Below are positions 41,260 to 50,695 of a stretch of 64,000 bases of DNA, in pieces. The translations under genes and the position numbers were made by a program. Positions within the stretch are counted from its first letter, which is position 1. Each line of letters begins with the position of its first letter. A model generated the notes under the pieces. It was not told the origin of the DNA and did not search any database. It was given only the letters and a program-made list of their open reading frames with translations. The DNA is from Halobacteriovorax sp. HLS (GTDB taxonomy: Bacteria > Bdellovibrionota > Bacteriovoracia > Bacteriovoracales > Bacteriovoracaceae), in contig NZ_QOCL01000016.1 of NCBI RefSeq assembly GCF_004006665.1, forward strand, positions 1 to 64,000, given 5' to 3'.

Positions 41260-41865
41260 ATGAGATGCTTACTTTTATTAATTCTTTTTACTTATTCGTC
41301 ACTATCTTTTGCCATCGATGCTGACAATGTAGATATTCCTGAAGTCTATCAAAGAGAGTATATTCATACTGACTATAAGAAGCATAAGTTCGTTCAAACA
41401 TATGGTGTGTTTACTTGTGTCGCTGTCATTATTTATTCTGATAGTAAAAGAGCTGTTCTTGCTCACTTTGATGCATCAACAAAAATTGATAGATCGATAG
41501 ACCAGCTTCTAAGCAATTTTTCAGCACAAGAGTCTTTAACCATTACTCTTGCAGGTGGGCAAACACCATTTAAATTGGAAGAACAACTTAGAGCTAATCT
41601 AAGAGAAAAAGGATATAAAGTTAGTAAGACTATTCGTAATAAAAAGAATGATGCTTTATCAATAATGCTAAATCTAGATAATGGTGAAGTATTTGAATAT
41701 AGCGAGAGGGTTTCTTCTACTGATTGGAAGGTTTCACGTGCCAAGATAGATCGATTAAAGTTTGAGAAAAGACTTTATCGTCATGAGTTATCAATTGGAG
41801 GTGGAGATTATATAGAAATTTTAGAGCAACCTAATGAAGGACAATTTAATTTTCTAAATTTCTAG
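41260..41865 (+). CDS. Secreted protein resembling N-terminal asparagine amidohydrolase (NTAN1/CheD-like)
   Basis: A signal peptide (residues 1-18, ending SLSFA) exports the protein. The mature part resembles NTAN1: TYGVFTCVAVIIY with Cys53, LAHFDASTK with His69 and Asp71, then ITLAGGQTPF and a long helix (EEQLRANLREKG), then MLNLDNGEVFEY. Human NTAN1 has the same order: Cys, THCD.T about 17 residues later, then HLVGG. The Cys-x15-His pairing is also that of CheD and CNF1-type deamidases. A cysteine-dependent amidase or deamidase acting outside the cytoplasm is therefore proposed. Function is inferred from remembered sequences, not a search. The 3' end overlaps the convergent metallopeptidase gene by 20 bases. 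Confidence 0.6.
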   Translation: MRCLLLLILFTYSSLSFAIDADNVDIPEVYQREYIHTDYKKHKFVQTYGVFTCVAVIIYSDSKRAVLAHFDASTKIDRSIDQLLSNFSAQESLTITLAGGQTPFKLEEQLRANLREKGYKVSKTIRNKKNDALSIMLNLDNGEVFEYSERVSSTDWKVSRAKIDRLKFEKRLYRHELSIGGGDYIEILEQPNEGQFNFLNF

Positions 41866-42547
41866 GGTACCAGCATATAGGCCTAGGTCTCTGAAATAAA
41901 CCATCAACCATAGTATCTAGCCTACATTGAGCATCTGGATAAAAGGTATCAGATTCATCTAAATAAGGAGCTATAACTTGGCTTCTTTGATCGAAAGAAA
42001 CATTATCTCCTAAGTAATTAAAAAAATGAATTGAGCTTTCTAAGGCATCGAGAGTTCTATTACAAAACTGTTGATTCTCATTGGTCATACAAGAGGGATA
42101 GTTTTGTGAAGGAGTAGACTGTTTTAGGTATTTTGAAAGAATAGGAAAGCAATACTTTGTAGCATAATAGTCAGACTGACCTTCTTGACTACTTCCATTG
42201 CTCTTTAGAGGTTCTCCGCCGATGCCGTGTCCAATCTCGTGGCATGCCGTAATTGCTAAACCATCAAGGGTCATACCTTCTAATCGTGCATAACCGCCAA
42301 AAATAAAAATATGATGAAGAATCTCATCTTCTACAGTTGATTGTGAATATGAAGCTCTAACAACTTCAAGATTCCACCAATAGTTTTCAAAATTTCCAAC
42401 TTTTAAATTAATAACAAGCTGATCTTTAGAAGAAGGTCTAAGTTCTGGCCAGGCTTGATTTAAAGCGACCTTTAGTTGTTGAAATTCATCAAAAGTTACC
42501 GTAGCAGTACTAATTGAAATTAATAGGTGGAAAATTAATAATATCAT
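41846..42547 (-). CDS. Secreted HExxH zinc metallopeptidase
   Basis: A short signal peptide (residues 1-15) precedes a domain with HEIGHGIGG (residues 103-111), the HExxHxxG zinc motif of metzincin-like peptidases. EGQSDYYATKYCF (122-134) follows and may supply a third ligand. Six or so cysteines lie in the C-terminal half (for example SCMTNENQQFC), suggesting disulfides outside the cytoplasm. At 233 residues it has no propeptide of note. It is convergent with the NTAN1-like gene. The substrate is unknown; extracellular proteases of this size are common in predatory bacteria. Confidence 0.8.
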   Translation of the reverse strand: MILLIFHLLISISTATVTFDEFQQLKVALNQAWPELRPSSKDQLVINLKVGNFENYWWNLEVVRASYSQSTVEDEILHHIFIFGGYARLEGMTLDGLAITACHEIGHGIGGEPLKSNGSSQEGQSDYYATKYCFPILSKYLKQSTPSQNYPSCMTNENQQFCNRTLDALESSIHFFNYLGDNVSFDQRSQVIAPYLDESDTFYPDAQCRLDTMVDGLFQRPRPICWYPRNLEN

Positions 42548-42697
42548 TATAGTACTTCTATAAAATTTATTATTATAAAGATATAGTTGTGAAATTTATC
42601 TAGTATGACTTGGGGAGTTACCATAAAGAAAGTAGCACTTTTTCATGCTCTCTAGTACAATTAAACTCAAAATTAACCAAGAAAGAGAAGATAAGTA

Positions 42698-44677
42698 ATG
42701 AGAAATATTTTAAATATACTAATTTTAGTTAGCTTTGTTTCATGTTCAGGAATATCAATGCTCTCAGGTGTTGATCCAAAAGATTTATATACTGAGAAAT
42801 TTATGACTTTTATTACTTCTGTAAAAGAAGAATATAAAAAAGGTCAGTCCGAAAGTGCACTAAAGAAGTTACAAGCTTACAACACTGAAAACCTTCTACC
42901 TTCAGAACAAGCTCTTAGACGTAATTTGATTGGTGTTATTAATTTTTCTGAGAAGAATTACGAACAGGCCATTTATAATTTTGAATTGGCCGTAGGGAAG
43001 TCTCGACTAGATAAGGCCCTGACAGCTCAGATACAGCTAAACCTTTCTAGCTCATTTTATAAGTTAGGTTACCTTGATAAAGCCTATGCCACTTTAGCGA
43101 TTTGTGAATTTAAGAATTTACAGAAAGCTGAGGCGAAGAAGTTTCATAAACTTTATTATTCAATAGCAACTGAGCTTGATAAGCCATCACAGGCAATGAA
43201 ATCAATAATATGGTACTTGTCTGATATTGATAACCTCAGTGGACTAAAATCGCAGCCAATGTATCAAAAACTAATGAATTCATTCTTTCAACTGACTTCT
43301 AATGAGAAAAGAAGAATCTTGCAAGAGTTTGAAGATGAACCATTCTTAGTTGTTGGATATCTCGGTTATCTTGAGTCTGAAAAATTATACTACGGTGGTT
43401 CAAGGGATGATGCAAAGGACCTCTTAAGCTGGGTCGATTCGAAGTATGCAAACTTTGCGGAAATTGAACTTTTGATTGCTAACTTTAAATTTAGATTGGA
43501 AAGCTTTACAAAAATGAATCCGTTTTCCATTGGTGTAATCTTACCTAGCTCAGGTGAGAAGCTTGAGTTTGGTAAGCGAGCTCTTGTTGGAATTGACAAT
43601 GGTATTAGAGAGCTTAATAAAAATATTGAAAATGGCCCTAAGTACGAAGTTTTTCTTAAAGATAGTGAAGGTAGTGGTGTCGTAGGAGCTTATAGGGTTA
43701 AGGAGCTTGTTGAAAAACATTACGTTTCAGTAATCATAGGTGGGCTTTTCTCATCTGAAGCAACGAAAGAATATCTAGAAGCAAAGAGACATGGAGTTCT
43801 ATTTATTAGTCTTTCTCAAATCTATCTTCCTAAAGAAGAGAAGAACCATTTATTACTCGAAATCCCGGGTTCGGTTGAGTCACTTGTAAACAACTTGTTT
43901 TCTGAAGATATGTTAAACCATTTTGGTAAAAGAGCTGCAGTTATTTATCCTGATTCAGAAAGAGGTCAAGCTTATGTCGATGAATTTTGGAGAAAAGCTA
44001 AAATTCACGATGTAAAAGTAACAGAAGTTAAGTCTTACGATAAGAATAAAACTGACCACAGGGAAACGATTCAAAAGCTTTTGGGTCTTAAGTATAAAAG
44101 AGAGAGACAAGAAGAGCTTGATATAATGGAAGATATTCATTCTCTCGAAAAAAGTAGCTCGACAAGAAGAATTCAGACATTGAAGCCAATCGTTGATTTT
44201 GATTGGGCCTTCGTTCCGGCATTTCCAAATGAGGCTTTACAGATAATTCCATCATTTACATACTTTGATGCTTTTAACTTAAACCTCATAGGTGGGCCTT
44301 CGTGGAGATCGAAAGCATTAAGTAGAGAGAGTCACAAATTAGGCTCGCTTTACTTCATAGGTGATGACTTTAAAATTGATAATTCAACTTTTGTTAATAA
44401 CTTTATTGATAGATATAAAGTACAGCCACGGCTAATTGAAATGCGTGCTTACGATGCATTCAATGTTCTAAATACTATCTTGGCAGAGAGTTCTATTACT
44501 ACTAGAGACGAGCTAGAAATGCTTGTGAGAAGTAGAGAAGAAATTGTAGGTCTTACCGGGACTTGGACTCTTCAGGATAATGTTTGGCTTAAGCAAATGG
44601 TACCTCTGAAATTGAGAAGAGGAAAAATAGAGCCAGTACAATTTGTTAAAAAAGAAGACGAAAAAAAATCTCTTTAA
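42698..44677 (+). CDS. LpoA-like lipoprotein (TPR plus periplasmic-binding domain)
   Basis: The signal peptide ends at a lipobox with the lipidated cysteine at residue 16 (SFVSCSG). Residues about 30-260 are helical TPR-like repeats (NYEQAIYNFELAVGKS, LGYLDKAYATLAICE). Residues about 270-640 form a type I periplasmic-binding fold (FSIGVILPSSGEKLEFGKRA, VIIGGLFSSEA, RAAVIYPDSERGQAYVDEFW). This architecture is that of LpoA, the outer-membrane activator of penicillin-binding proteins, and of LppC/YraM. A role in murein synthesis is inferred. It ends at a bidirectional terminator. Confidence 0.8.
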   Translation: MRNILNILILVSFVSCSGISMLSGVDPKDLYTEKFMTFITSVKEEYKKGQSESALKKLQAYNTENLLPSEQALRRNLIGVINFSEKNYEQAIYNFELAVGKSRLDKALTAQIQLNLSSSFYKLGYLDKAYATLAICEFKNLQKAEAKKFHKLYYSIATELDKPSQAMKSIIWYLSDIDNLSGLKSQPMYQKLMNSFFQLTSNEKRRILQEFEDEPFLVVGYLGYLESEKLYYGGSRDDAKDLLSWVDSKYANFAEIELLIANFKFRLESFTKMNPFSIGVILPSSGEKLEFGKRALVGIDNGIRELNKNIENGPKYEVFLKDSEGSGVVGAYRVKELVEKHYVSVIIGGLFSSEATKEYLEAKRHGVLFISLSQIYLPKEEKNHLLLEIPGSVESLVNNLFSEDMLNHFGKRAAVIYPDSERGQAYVDEFWRKAKIHDVKVTEVKSYDKNKTDHRETIQKLLGLKYKRERQEELDIMEDIHSLEKSSSTRRIQTLKPIVDFDWAFVPAFPNEALQIIPSFTYFDAFNLNLIGGPSWRSKALSRESHKLGSLYFIGDDFKIDNSTFVNNFIDRYKVQPRLIEMRAYDAFNVLNTILAESSITTRDELEMLVRSREEIVGLTGTWTLQDNVWLKQMVPLKLRRGKIEPVQFVKKEDEKKSL

Positions 44678-44700
44678 TAAGAGATCAATTTTAAGCAAAA

Positions 44701-44727
44701 AAAAAGTAAGGTTAAACCTTACTTTTT
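44701..44727. terminator. Bidirectional terminator overlapping a small gene
   Basis: AAAAAGTAAGGTT (44701-44713) and AACCTTACTTTTT (44715-44727) are exact reverse complements around one base. It terminates the LpoA-like gene and, on the minus strand, lies over the last codons and stop of the small basic protein gene. Confidence 0.85.
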
Positions 44728-44823
44728 AGCTGCTTGAATTTTCTTAAGAATTCTAGCTTTTTTCTTAGCTTGACCTTTTCTTCTTTTCATTTTGATTTCA
44801 GTCTTCTTTCTACCTGCACCCAT
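44719..44823 (-). CDS. Small, very basic 34-residue protein
   Basis: The product starts MGAGRKKTEIKMKRRKG and ends KKIQAAKK; about half of its residues are Lys or Arg. It resembles tiny ribosome- or nucleic-acid-associated proteins, but I cannot assign it to THX or another family. AAGGAT lies upstream, with two successive ATG codons; the second (44823) has better spacing. A promoter-like pair lies upstream (44866-44894). The terminator hairpin encodes its last residues. Confidence 0.65.
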   Translation of the reverse strand: MGAGRKKTEIKMKRRKGQAKKKARILKKIQAAKK

Positions 44824-44865
44824 CATATATCCTTTTGCTACGTGTTATGATCAATTAATCTCATC

Positions 44866-44894
44866 ATACTAAGAAAAATGGCCCATTATGACAA
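44866..44894 (-). promoter_or_regulatory. Promoter of the small basic protein gene
   Basis: On the minus strand TTGTCA (complement of 44889-44894) and TAGTAT (complement of 44866-44871) are 17 bases apart, about 45 bases before the start. Confidence 0.45.
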
Positions 44895-44982
44895 GGAAAA
44901 TCTAGTATATTCATGTAAAAACTATTGCAGAGCGTGAAAATGGTAAACAATCGTTTTTATCAGCATTTAGGTAACATAAGGG

Positions 44983-45012
44983 TTGTCAATAAAAAGAGCT
45001 AAGTGGTACATT
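44983..45012 (+). promoter_or_regulatory. Promoter of the AMP nucleosidase gene
   Basis: TTGTCA (44983-44988) and TACATT (45007-45012) are 18 bases apart, 40 bases before the ATG at 45052. AAAGGAAT is the ribosome binding site. Confidence 0.45.
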
Positions 45013-45051
45013 TTACAGAGTGTTTTTTTAACATAAAAGGAATTATCGACT

Positions 45052-46161
45052 ATGGCCGTCAAAGGAAAGACTGCGAAAAAGAAGGTATCTTCTTCAAAGA
45101 AGAAAGCTACCAAAAAAGCAGCAAAAAAAACTACAACTAAGAAAGCTCCAGCAGCTAAAAAGGTTGCTAAGAAAAAAGTGACTAAAAAAGCTCCTGTAAC
45201 TAAAAAAGTTGCACGTAAAAAAGTTACAAAAAAAGCAAAGTCGACCTTGAAGGTTCTTGCATCTCCAAGTAGTGCGATAGCACCAAGTGCTGATCCTTAT
45301 TCTCTTGTTAGAATGACAACAAAGAAAAGTGTAAACTCTGTAGAAGAGAAGAAGGCAAGTCTTCGCGCGAGAAGAATTCATTGGAATGAAGATAAAAAGA
45401 AAATCGCTGTAGATATGCTTGAGCGATACACTGGTCATAATATTGAAGACTTTCAACAGCAAATTATTTTAACTAATTTTCATTATTACGTAGAGAGATT
45501 TAACTCATTACTAGATGATGCAAACTACACTAAAGGTTCTGCCTTTAAAGCTTCTTCTTCAAAAAAAGCAAAAGTAACAATTGTAGAATTTGGTGTTGGC
45601 TCAGCTATGGCCGCTCTTATTGGTGAGCTTGTTTCTGTAGTATCGCCTAAGGCAGTTCTCTTTTTAGGACTTGCTGGTTCTGTGCATCCATCTTTGAAAG
45701 TTGGAGACTTTGTTCTACCTATAGCATCTGTTAGAGCAGAAGGTGTTTCTGATCACTTTCTACCTCCACAAGTTCCGGCCCTGCCAACGTTTAAAGTTCA
45801 AAAATTTGTATCACAAATTTTAGTTGAGCATGGACATGACTATAGAACTGGAACAATTCATAGTACTGATTTCCGTTTCTGGGAATTTGATGATCGTTTC
45901 AAGCAAAACCTAATTGAAGAAAGAGTTCTAGCTGTTGAAATGGAAACTGCTGCATTATTTACAGCGTGCTTTGTTTCTAAGGTTAATATTGGAGCATTAC
46001 TTCTAATATCTGACTGTCCTTTGAAGAAGGGTGGAATTAAGACGAAGAGTTCTGCAAAAGAAGTATTTAGAAAATATACAGATATTCATATCGAACTAGG
46101 GATTGAGGCAATGGCCGATATCGCAGAACGTGGTGAAAAAGTTAGACATTATAATTGGTAA
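45052..46161 (+). CDS. AMP nucleosidase with histone-H1-like N-terminal tail
   Basis: The C-terminal about 255 residues match AMP nucleosidases of the Bacteroidetes type, which split AMP to adenine and ribose 5-phosphate. Seen are ERYTGHNIEDFQQQIILTNF, then VEFGVGSAMAAL, FLGLAGSV, FLPPQVPALPTF and the catalytic-site VEMETAALF near 296-304. Residues 1-65 are a Lys/Ala/Thr tail with a near-exact 15-residue repeat (KKVAKKKVTKKAPVT at 36-50 and KKVARKKVTKKAKST at 51-65), typical of bacterial histone-H1-like and AlgP-like DNA-binding tails. A linker (66-110) separates the parts. The gene leads into mreB after 27 bases. Confidence 0.88.
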   Translation: MAVKGKTAKKKVSSSKKKATKKAAKKTTTKKAPAAKKVAKKKVTKKAPVTKKVARKKVTKKAKSTLKVLASPSSAIAPSADPYSLVRMTTKKSVNSVEEKKASLRARRIHWNEDKKKIAVDMLERYTGHNIEDFQQQIILTNFHYYVERFNSLLDDANYTKGSAFKASSSKKAKVTIVEFGVGSAMAALIGELVSVVSPKAVLFLGLAGSVHPSLKVGDFVLPIASVRAEGVSDHFLPPQVPALPTFKVQKFVSQILVEHGHDYRTGTIHSTDFRFWEFDDRFKQNLIEERVLAVEMETAALFTACFVSKVNIGALLLISDCPLKKGGIKTKSSAKEVFRKYTDIHIELGIEAMADIAERGEKVRHYNW

Positions 46162-47226
<1,065 letters not shown>

Positions 47227-47250
47227 CCTTTTAACAAAGGGGTGGCTTTC

Positions 47251-48090
47251 ATGGTAGAAAGCTCAAAAGAAAAGTTCACAGGATTGAACTTAGATGAAAT
47301 ATCTTCAAAAATATCTAGTTTCACTAATAGTGAAAAGACTATTCGAATATGGAGCAGGGATGAAGAACCTTCCCTTGCTTTTGTTCGTGGTTATAGTAGG
47401 CCATCGTTAACTCTTGATGCATCCAGATCACTTAACGAAATTGAAGTTTCTAAGAAGATCTTTATAAATTTTTCTTTCAATGGAGTTGATTATTTTGCTA
47501 AAGGTGTTGTCGAGAGCTCTAATAATGGAATTGTTGAATTAAAACTAGATGAAACAGTTTTTAAAAGTGAGAAAAGGTTAAGTGAAAGACTGCTGACATT
47601 TCCACATCACCAAGTATACTCATATTTCAAGGTGTTCTCTGAAAAAGAGCAAAGTAATATAATCTCGCTTAATAAAGTTAAAAATGAAAAAGAAGAAGTT
47701 TTAGAGAGTTTTGCAACTCAGAGAATGAAAGAAATTCTTAATGACGATGCAGTGTCTGATCTAATGGGCTTTAGGATCATGGATCTATCTAGCACTGGAT
47801 TATCTTTTTTAGCAAACAACAGAGAAACTAGTTACTTTGCTAGCTTTAGCGAAAATAGCTCTATCGAATTTACTTTAATGTTTAATGGTGTTGCCTACAC
47901 TTTAAATTGTGCAGAGATTATCTATATTGTCGATTTTGTAAATTCAAGAGCGTCACGAGTTCCTATGAAGAAAATAGGAATTCAGTTCAATGAAAATGAA
48001 AATCTTAAAGAACAAATAATGGGCCTTATCAACGAGAAAGGCGCTTTAAGAGAAGTTGATAAGAGTTTTGAAACATTTTTAGCGGAGTAA
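47251..48090 (+). CDS. PilZ-like protein (YcgR-type architecture suspected)
   Basis: The protein (279 residues) has an N-terminal beta domain (about 30-110) ending KSEKRLSERLLTFP, and a C-terminal domain with MDLSSTGLSFLAN near 175-187, matching the D/NxSxxG signature of c-di-GMP-binding PilZ domains. The RxxxR part is not certain (KRLSER is a candidate). The ATG at 47251 is chosen because AAAGGGG lies eight bases upstream; an in-frame GTG at 47242 is inside that site. Its place after mreB suggests envelope- or motility-related signalling. Confidence 0.6.
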   Translation: MVESSKEKFTGLNLDEISSKISSFTNSEKTIRIWSRDEEPSLAFVRGYSRPSLTLDASRSLNEIEVSKKIFINFSFNGVDYFAKGVVESSNNGIVELKLDETVFKSEKRLSERLLTFPHHQVYSYFKVFSEKEQSNIISLNKVKNEKEEVLESFATQRMKEILNDDAVSDLMGFRIMDLSSTGLSFLANNRETSYFASFSENSSIEFTLMFNGVAYTLNCAEIIYIVDFVNSRASRVPMKKIGIQFNENENLKEQIMGLINEKGALREVDKSFETFLAE

Positions 48091-48092
48091 GC

Positions 48093-48878
48093 ATGTCAAA
48101 CCTCCTCTTTTTTTCTTTTTTTATTCTATTGAGCTCATGTGCATATATCAAACAGATGAGCGGTGGTTCAGTATTTTCTAATACTCCTCAAGGATCTAAT
48201 ACAGCTAAAGTTGTGAAGAAGTTTCAATTAAATGATAAAGCGGGGAAGTTCTTTGTCGTTCGAGAAAAAGGTTTCAATAAGAGCAAAAATCAGTTCATTG
48301 TAAAAAAATCTGTTCAAAATCCAGATTCAGGAAAAGAGTTAGAGAAACTCATTGTTATTTCTAAACTTGGAAATATAAAGAAAAAGCTGTCTATTTTAAA
48401 GCCTGATATCTCAGAGTATAGTGTTTGGTTTGATGGCAAAAGATATACTTCGACGATGAAGGTGAATTCAAAGACAAGATCTATGGAAGTAAGTTTGAAT
48501 TCTCCTGAAAAACAATGGCAAGGAAAGAGAAATATTCCGTTCCCGTCAGGTAAAGGCGTTTATTGTTACTTTTCTCAAATCACTGAGTGCGCAAGGGCAA
48601 CAGGGTTCATCGAAAAGGCCATTAATAATGATGGTGGCTCTATGAAAGTTGTTATTATTTGGGAAGGTTATCCGTATTTTCAAGAGCAGTACTTAAATGT
48701 TCCAAATAGTGTTTTTTCTCTTGGTACTTTTGAATACGATGGAAGAAATGCAAATGGAGAAAGAAGATTTACTTTAAGAACTAATAATCAATCGATTTTT
48801 TATTTCATAGATAATAATTTTGAATTAGAAAAGAAATTCTGGGTCTCGCAAGGCTTCTCAATGGTGGAATCAAAATAA
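48093..48878 (+). CDS. Putative lipoprotein, unknown function
   Basis: MSNLLFFSFFILLSSCAYIK is a lipoprotein signal peptide with Cys16. The mature 245 residues are basic, beta-rich and hold a few aromatic motifs (YSVWFDGKRYTSTMKV, PFPSGKGVYCYFSQI). No family is recognised. It starts two bases after the PilZ-like gene and stops exactly where the permease gene begins, so it belongs to the mreB-to-permease operon. Confidence 0.75.
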   Translation: MSNLLFFSFFILLSSCAYIKQMSGGSVFSNTPQGSNTAKVVKKFQLNDKAGKFFVVREKGFNKSKNQFIVKKSVQNPDSGKELEKLIVISKLGNIKKKLSILKPDISEYSVWFDGKRYTSTMKVNSKTRSMEVSLNSPEKQWQGKRNIPFPSGKGVYCYFSQITECARATGFIEKAINNDGGSMKVVIIWEGYPYFQEQYLNVPNSVFSLGTFEYDGRNANGERRFTLRTNNQSIFYFIDNNFELEKKFWVSQGFSMVESK

Positions 48879-49790
48879 ATGAACGAATCAATAAGAAAAT
48901 TTAGTTATTCACTCTTTACTATGTTCCTAGCTGTCACTGCAATTTTTATAGTTCTACGAGCGACACCAGGTGATCCAGTTGAAAAGATTTTAGGTCCAGA
49001 AGCTAAGGTAGAAGAAATTGCCAAGATGAGATCTGACCTAGGTCTTGATAAGCCTCTAGTTATTCAATTTAAATCCTACCTTGTAGGAATTGTTAATGGT
49101 GATATTGGATCATCACTATTTAAAAATGTTCCTGTTACAACACTAATTAAAAAGCACATGCAACCTACTGCTGTTTTGGCATTTGTCTCTGTAACTTTGG
49201 CAATGATTATAGGGACAATGTTGGGGATATGGGCAGGGTTCAAGAAATCCGGATATTTTGATAATGTGTCACGTATTATTTCTTTAATTTTTTTATCGTT
49301 TCCTATATTTTCACTAGCTCCAATTTTAGTTTATATATTTGCAATAAAATTAAGAGTTCTTCCTGTAAGTGAGTGGGGAACAATTTCTCAAAGTATTTTA
49401 CCACTAGTAACCTTAGTCATTCCTTTGAGTGCTGTTCTTATGCGTGTTTCGAGAAACAAACTATTGGAAGAGTCCAGTTCACCTTGGGTGCAAGTTTTAA
49501 AATCAAAAGGAATGGCAGATAAGGATATTTTAATAAGACTTACTAAGGTTTGTATGCCGACGATATTAAATGTCGTGGCCATTCAATTGTCCGTTGTTCT
49601 TGCCGGAACGATGATTACTGAAACGATATTTGATATTCCAGGGATGGGGCTTTTACTATTTGAAGGTATTCAAAATAGAGATTATCCGGTCGTTCAAGGA
49701 GTTATTCTATATTCAACAGTAATATATATGGGGATTTATTTTATTGTAGATTTTATAAATGCGAAAATTGATCCAAGGATTGTTTCTTAA
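48879..49790 (+). CDS. Peptide ABC transporter permease, DppB/OppB type
   Basis: The 303-residue inner-membrane protein has about six hydrophobic segments, the family start RATPGDPVEKILGPEA (about 27-42) and the coupling-helix region, ending FDIPGMGLLLFEGIQNRDYPVVQG. It pairs with the next gene (DppC type), overlapping it by one base. No substrate-binding protein or ATPase gene is adjacent, so these must be elsewhere. The murein hydrolase gene nagZ downstream hints at murein peptides as substrate. Confidence 0.9.
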   Translation: MNESIRKFSYSLFTMFLAVTAIFIVLRATPGDPVEKILGPEAKVEEIAKMRSDLGLDKPLVIQFKSYLVGIVNGDIGSSLFKNVPVTTLIKKHMQPTAVLAFVSVTLAMIIGTMLGIWAGFKKSGYFDNVSRIISLIFLSFPIFSLAPILVYIFAIKLRVLPVSEWGTISQSILPLVTLVIPLSAVLMRVSRNKLLEESSSPWVQVLKSKGMADKDILIRLTKVCMPTILNVVAIQLSVVLAGTMITETIFDIPGMGLLLFEGIQNRDYPVVQGVILYSTVIYMGIYFIVDFINAKIDPRIVS

Positions 49791-50635
49791 TGAAGAAGAA
49801 TAATATAAATAAAGAAATGAAAATAGGTTCTATACTTATAGCTGCATATCTCTTTTGGGCCTTAGGTTGGATTATTTATAGTAATTTCATTATGGGCTCG
49901 ATCTCATCGCCTTATTTTCCTAAAGCAGATATGACTTTAGAGCTGCTAAATCCAGGAACAAAAGGTTTTTTCCTTGGTACAGATATTTACGGTAGATCAA
50001 TTATTGAAATTTTATCTGCTGGACTTAGTTACAGCTTAGGAATTTCATTACTTGTGAGTATTACTTCAGCAACGATAGGGATTTGTATCGGATACCTATC
50101 CATTACTGGTAATAAGACAATAAAGGTATTAAGTGACCTCGTTATCAATTTAATTTTTATTTTTCCAAGTATTCTTATTGCAATAATGGTTATGTCAGTT
50201 ATTGGTCAATCATTTTGGGGACTCGTTTTTGCTTTGATCATTACTGGATGGCCAGGTTATGCGAGGATCGCTCGCGGTGAGACAATGAGGGTAATGGGAT
50301 TAACATATGTGGAAAGTGCCCGTGCTATCGGTATTACAGAATTGAGATTATTTTTAAAGGTTATAGTTCCGTCAATACTACCTTTGATGATGGTTCACAT
50401 TGTATTAGGTGTTAGTGGCGTTATCATAAGTGAAGCAGCATTAGGCTTTTTAGGTTTAGGTGGATCTGAATACTCATGGGGAGCAATGTTATCAATTGCT
50501 AAAACAGTACTTCTCGAAGCACCATATATTGTAATTATATTATCAATTGTTATGGCCGGTTTAATAATTGGATTAAACTTACTTGGTGATGGATTAAGAG
50601 ATTATCTTGATCCGAGGAAATCATTTTCGAGTTAA
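49790..50635 (+). CDS. Peptide ABC transporter permease, DppC/OppC type
   Basis: It is the second permease of a dipeptide/oligopeptide importer. One N-terminal segment, the GTDIYGRSIIEIL motif (about 63-75) and EAALGFLGLGGSEYSWGAML (about 213-232) are typical. 281 residues is normal. It overlaps the preceding permease by one base. A 60-base gap with TATAAT at 50653 separates it from nagZ. Confidence 0.9.
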   Translation: MKKNNINKEMKIGSILIAAYLFWALGWIIYSNFIMGSISSPYFPKADMTLELLNPGTKGFFLGTDIYGRSIIEILSAGLSYSLGISLLVSITSATIGICIGYLSITGNKTIKVLSDLVINLIFIFPSILIAIMVMSVIGQSFWGLVFALIITGWPGYARIARGETMRVMGLTYVESARAIGITELRLFLKVIVPSILPLMMVHIVLGVSGVIISEAALGFLGLGGSEYSWGAMLSIAKTVLLEAPYIVIILSIVMAGLIIGLNLLGDGLRDYLDPRKSFSS

Positions 50636-50695
50636 GTAATTTATAACCAGTATATAATATAGAGATTTTAGATTATTATGTACTGAGGAGAGAAT

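Noticed and set aside
45094-45462. Minus-strand ORF rich in Cys, Phe and Ser
   Set aside because: It is antisense to the Lys/Ala tail of the AMP nucleosidase and has no ribosome binding site.
50653-50658. TATAAT before nagZ
   Set aside because: No recognisable -35 at 16-18 bases and no extended -10; kept only as a remark.
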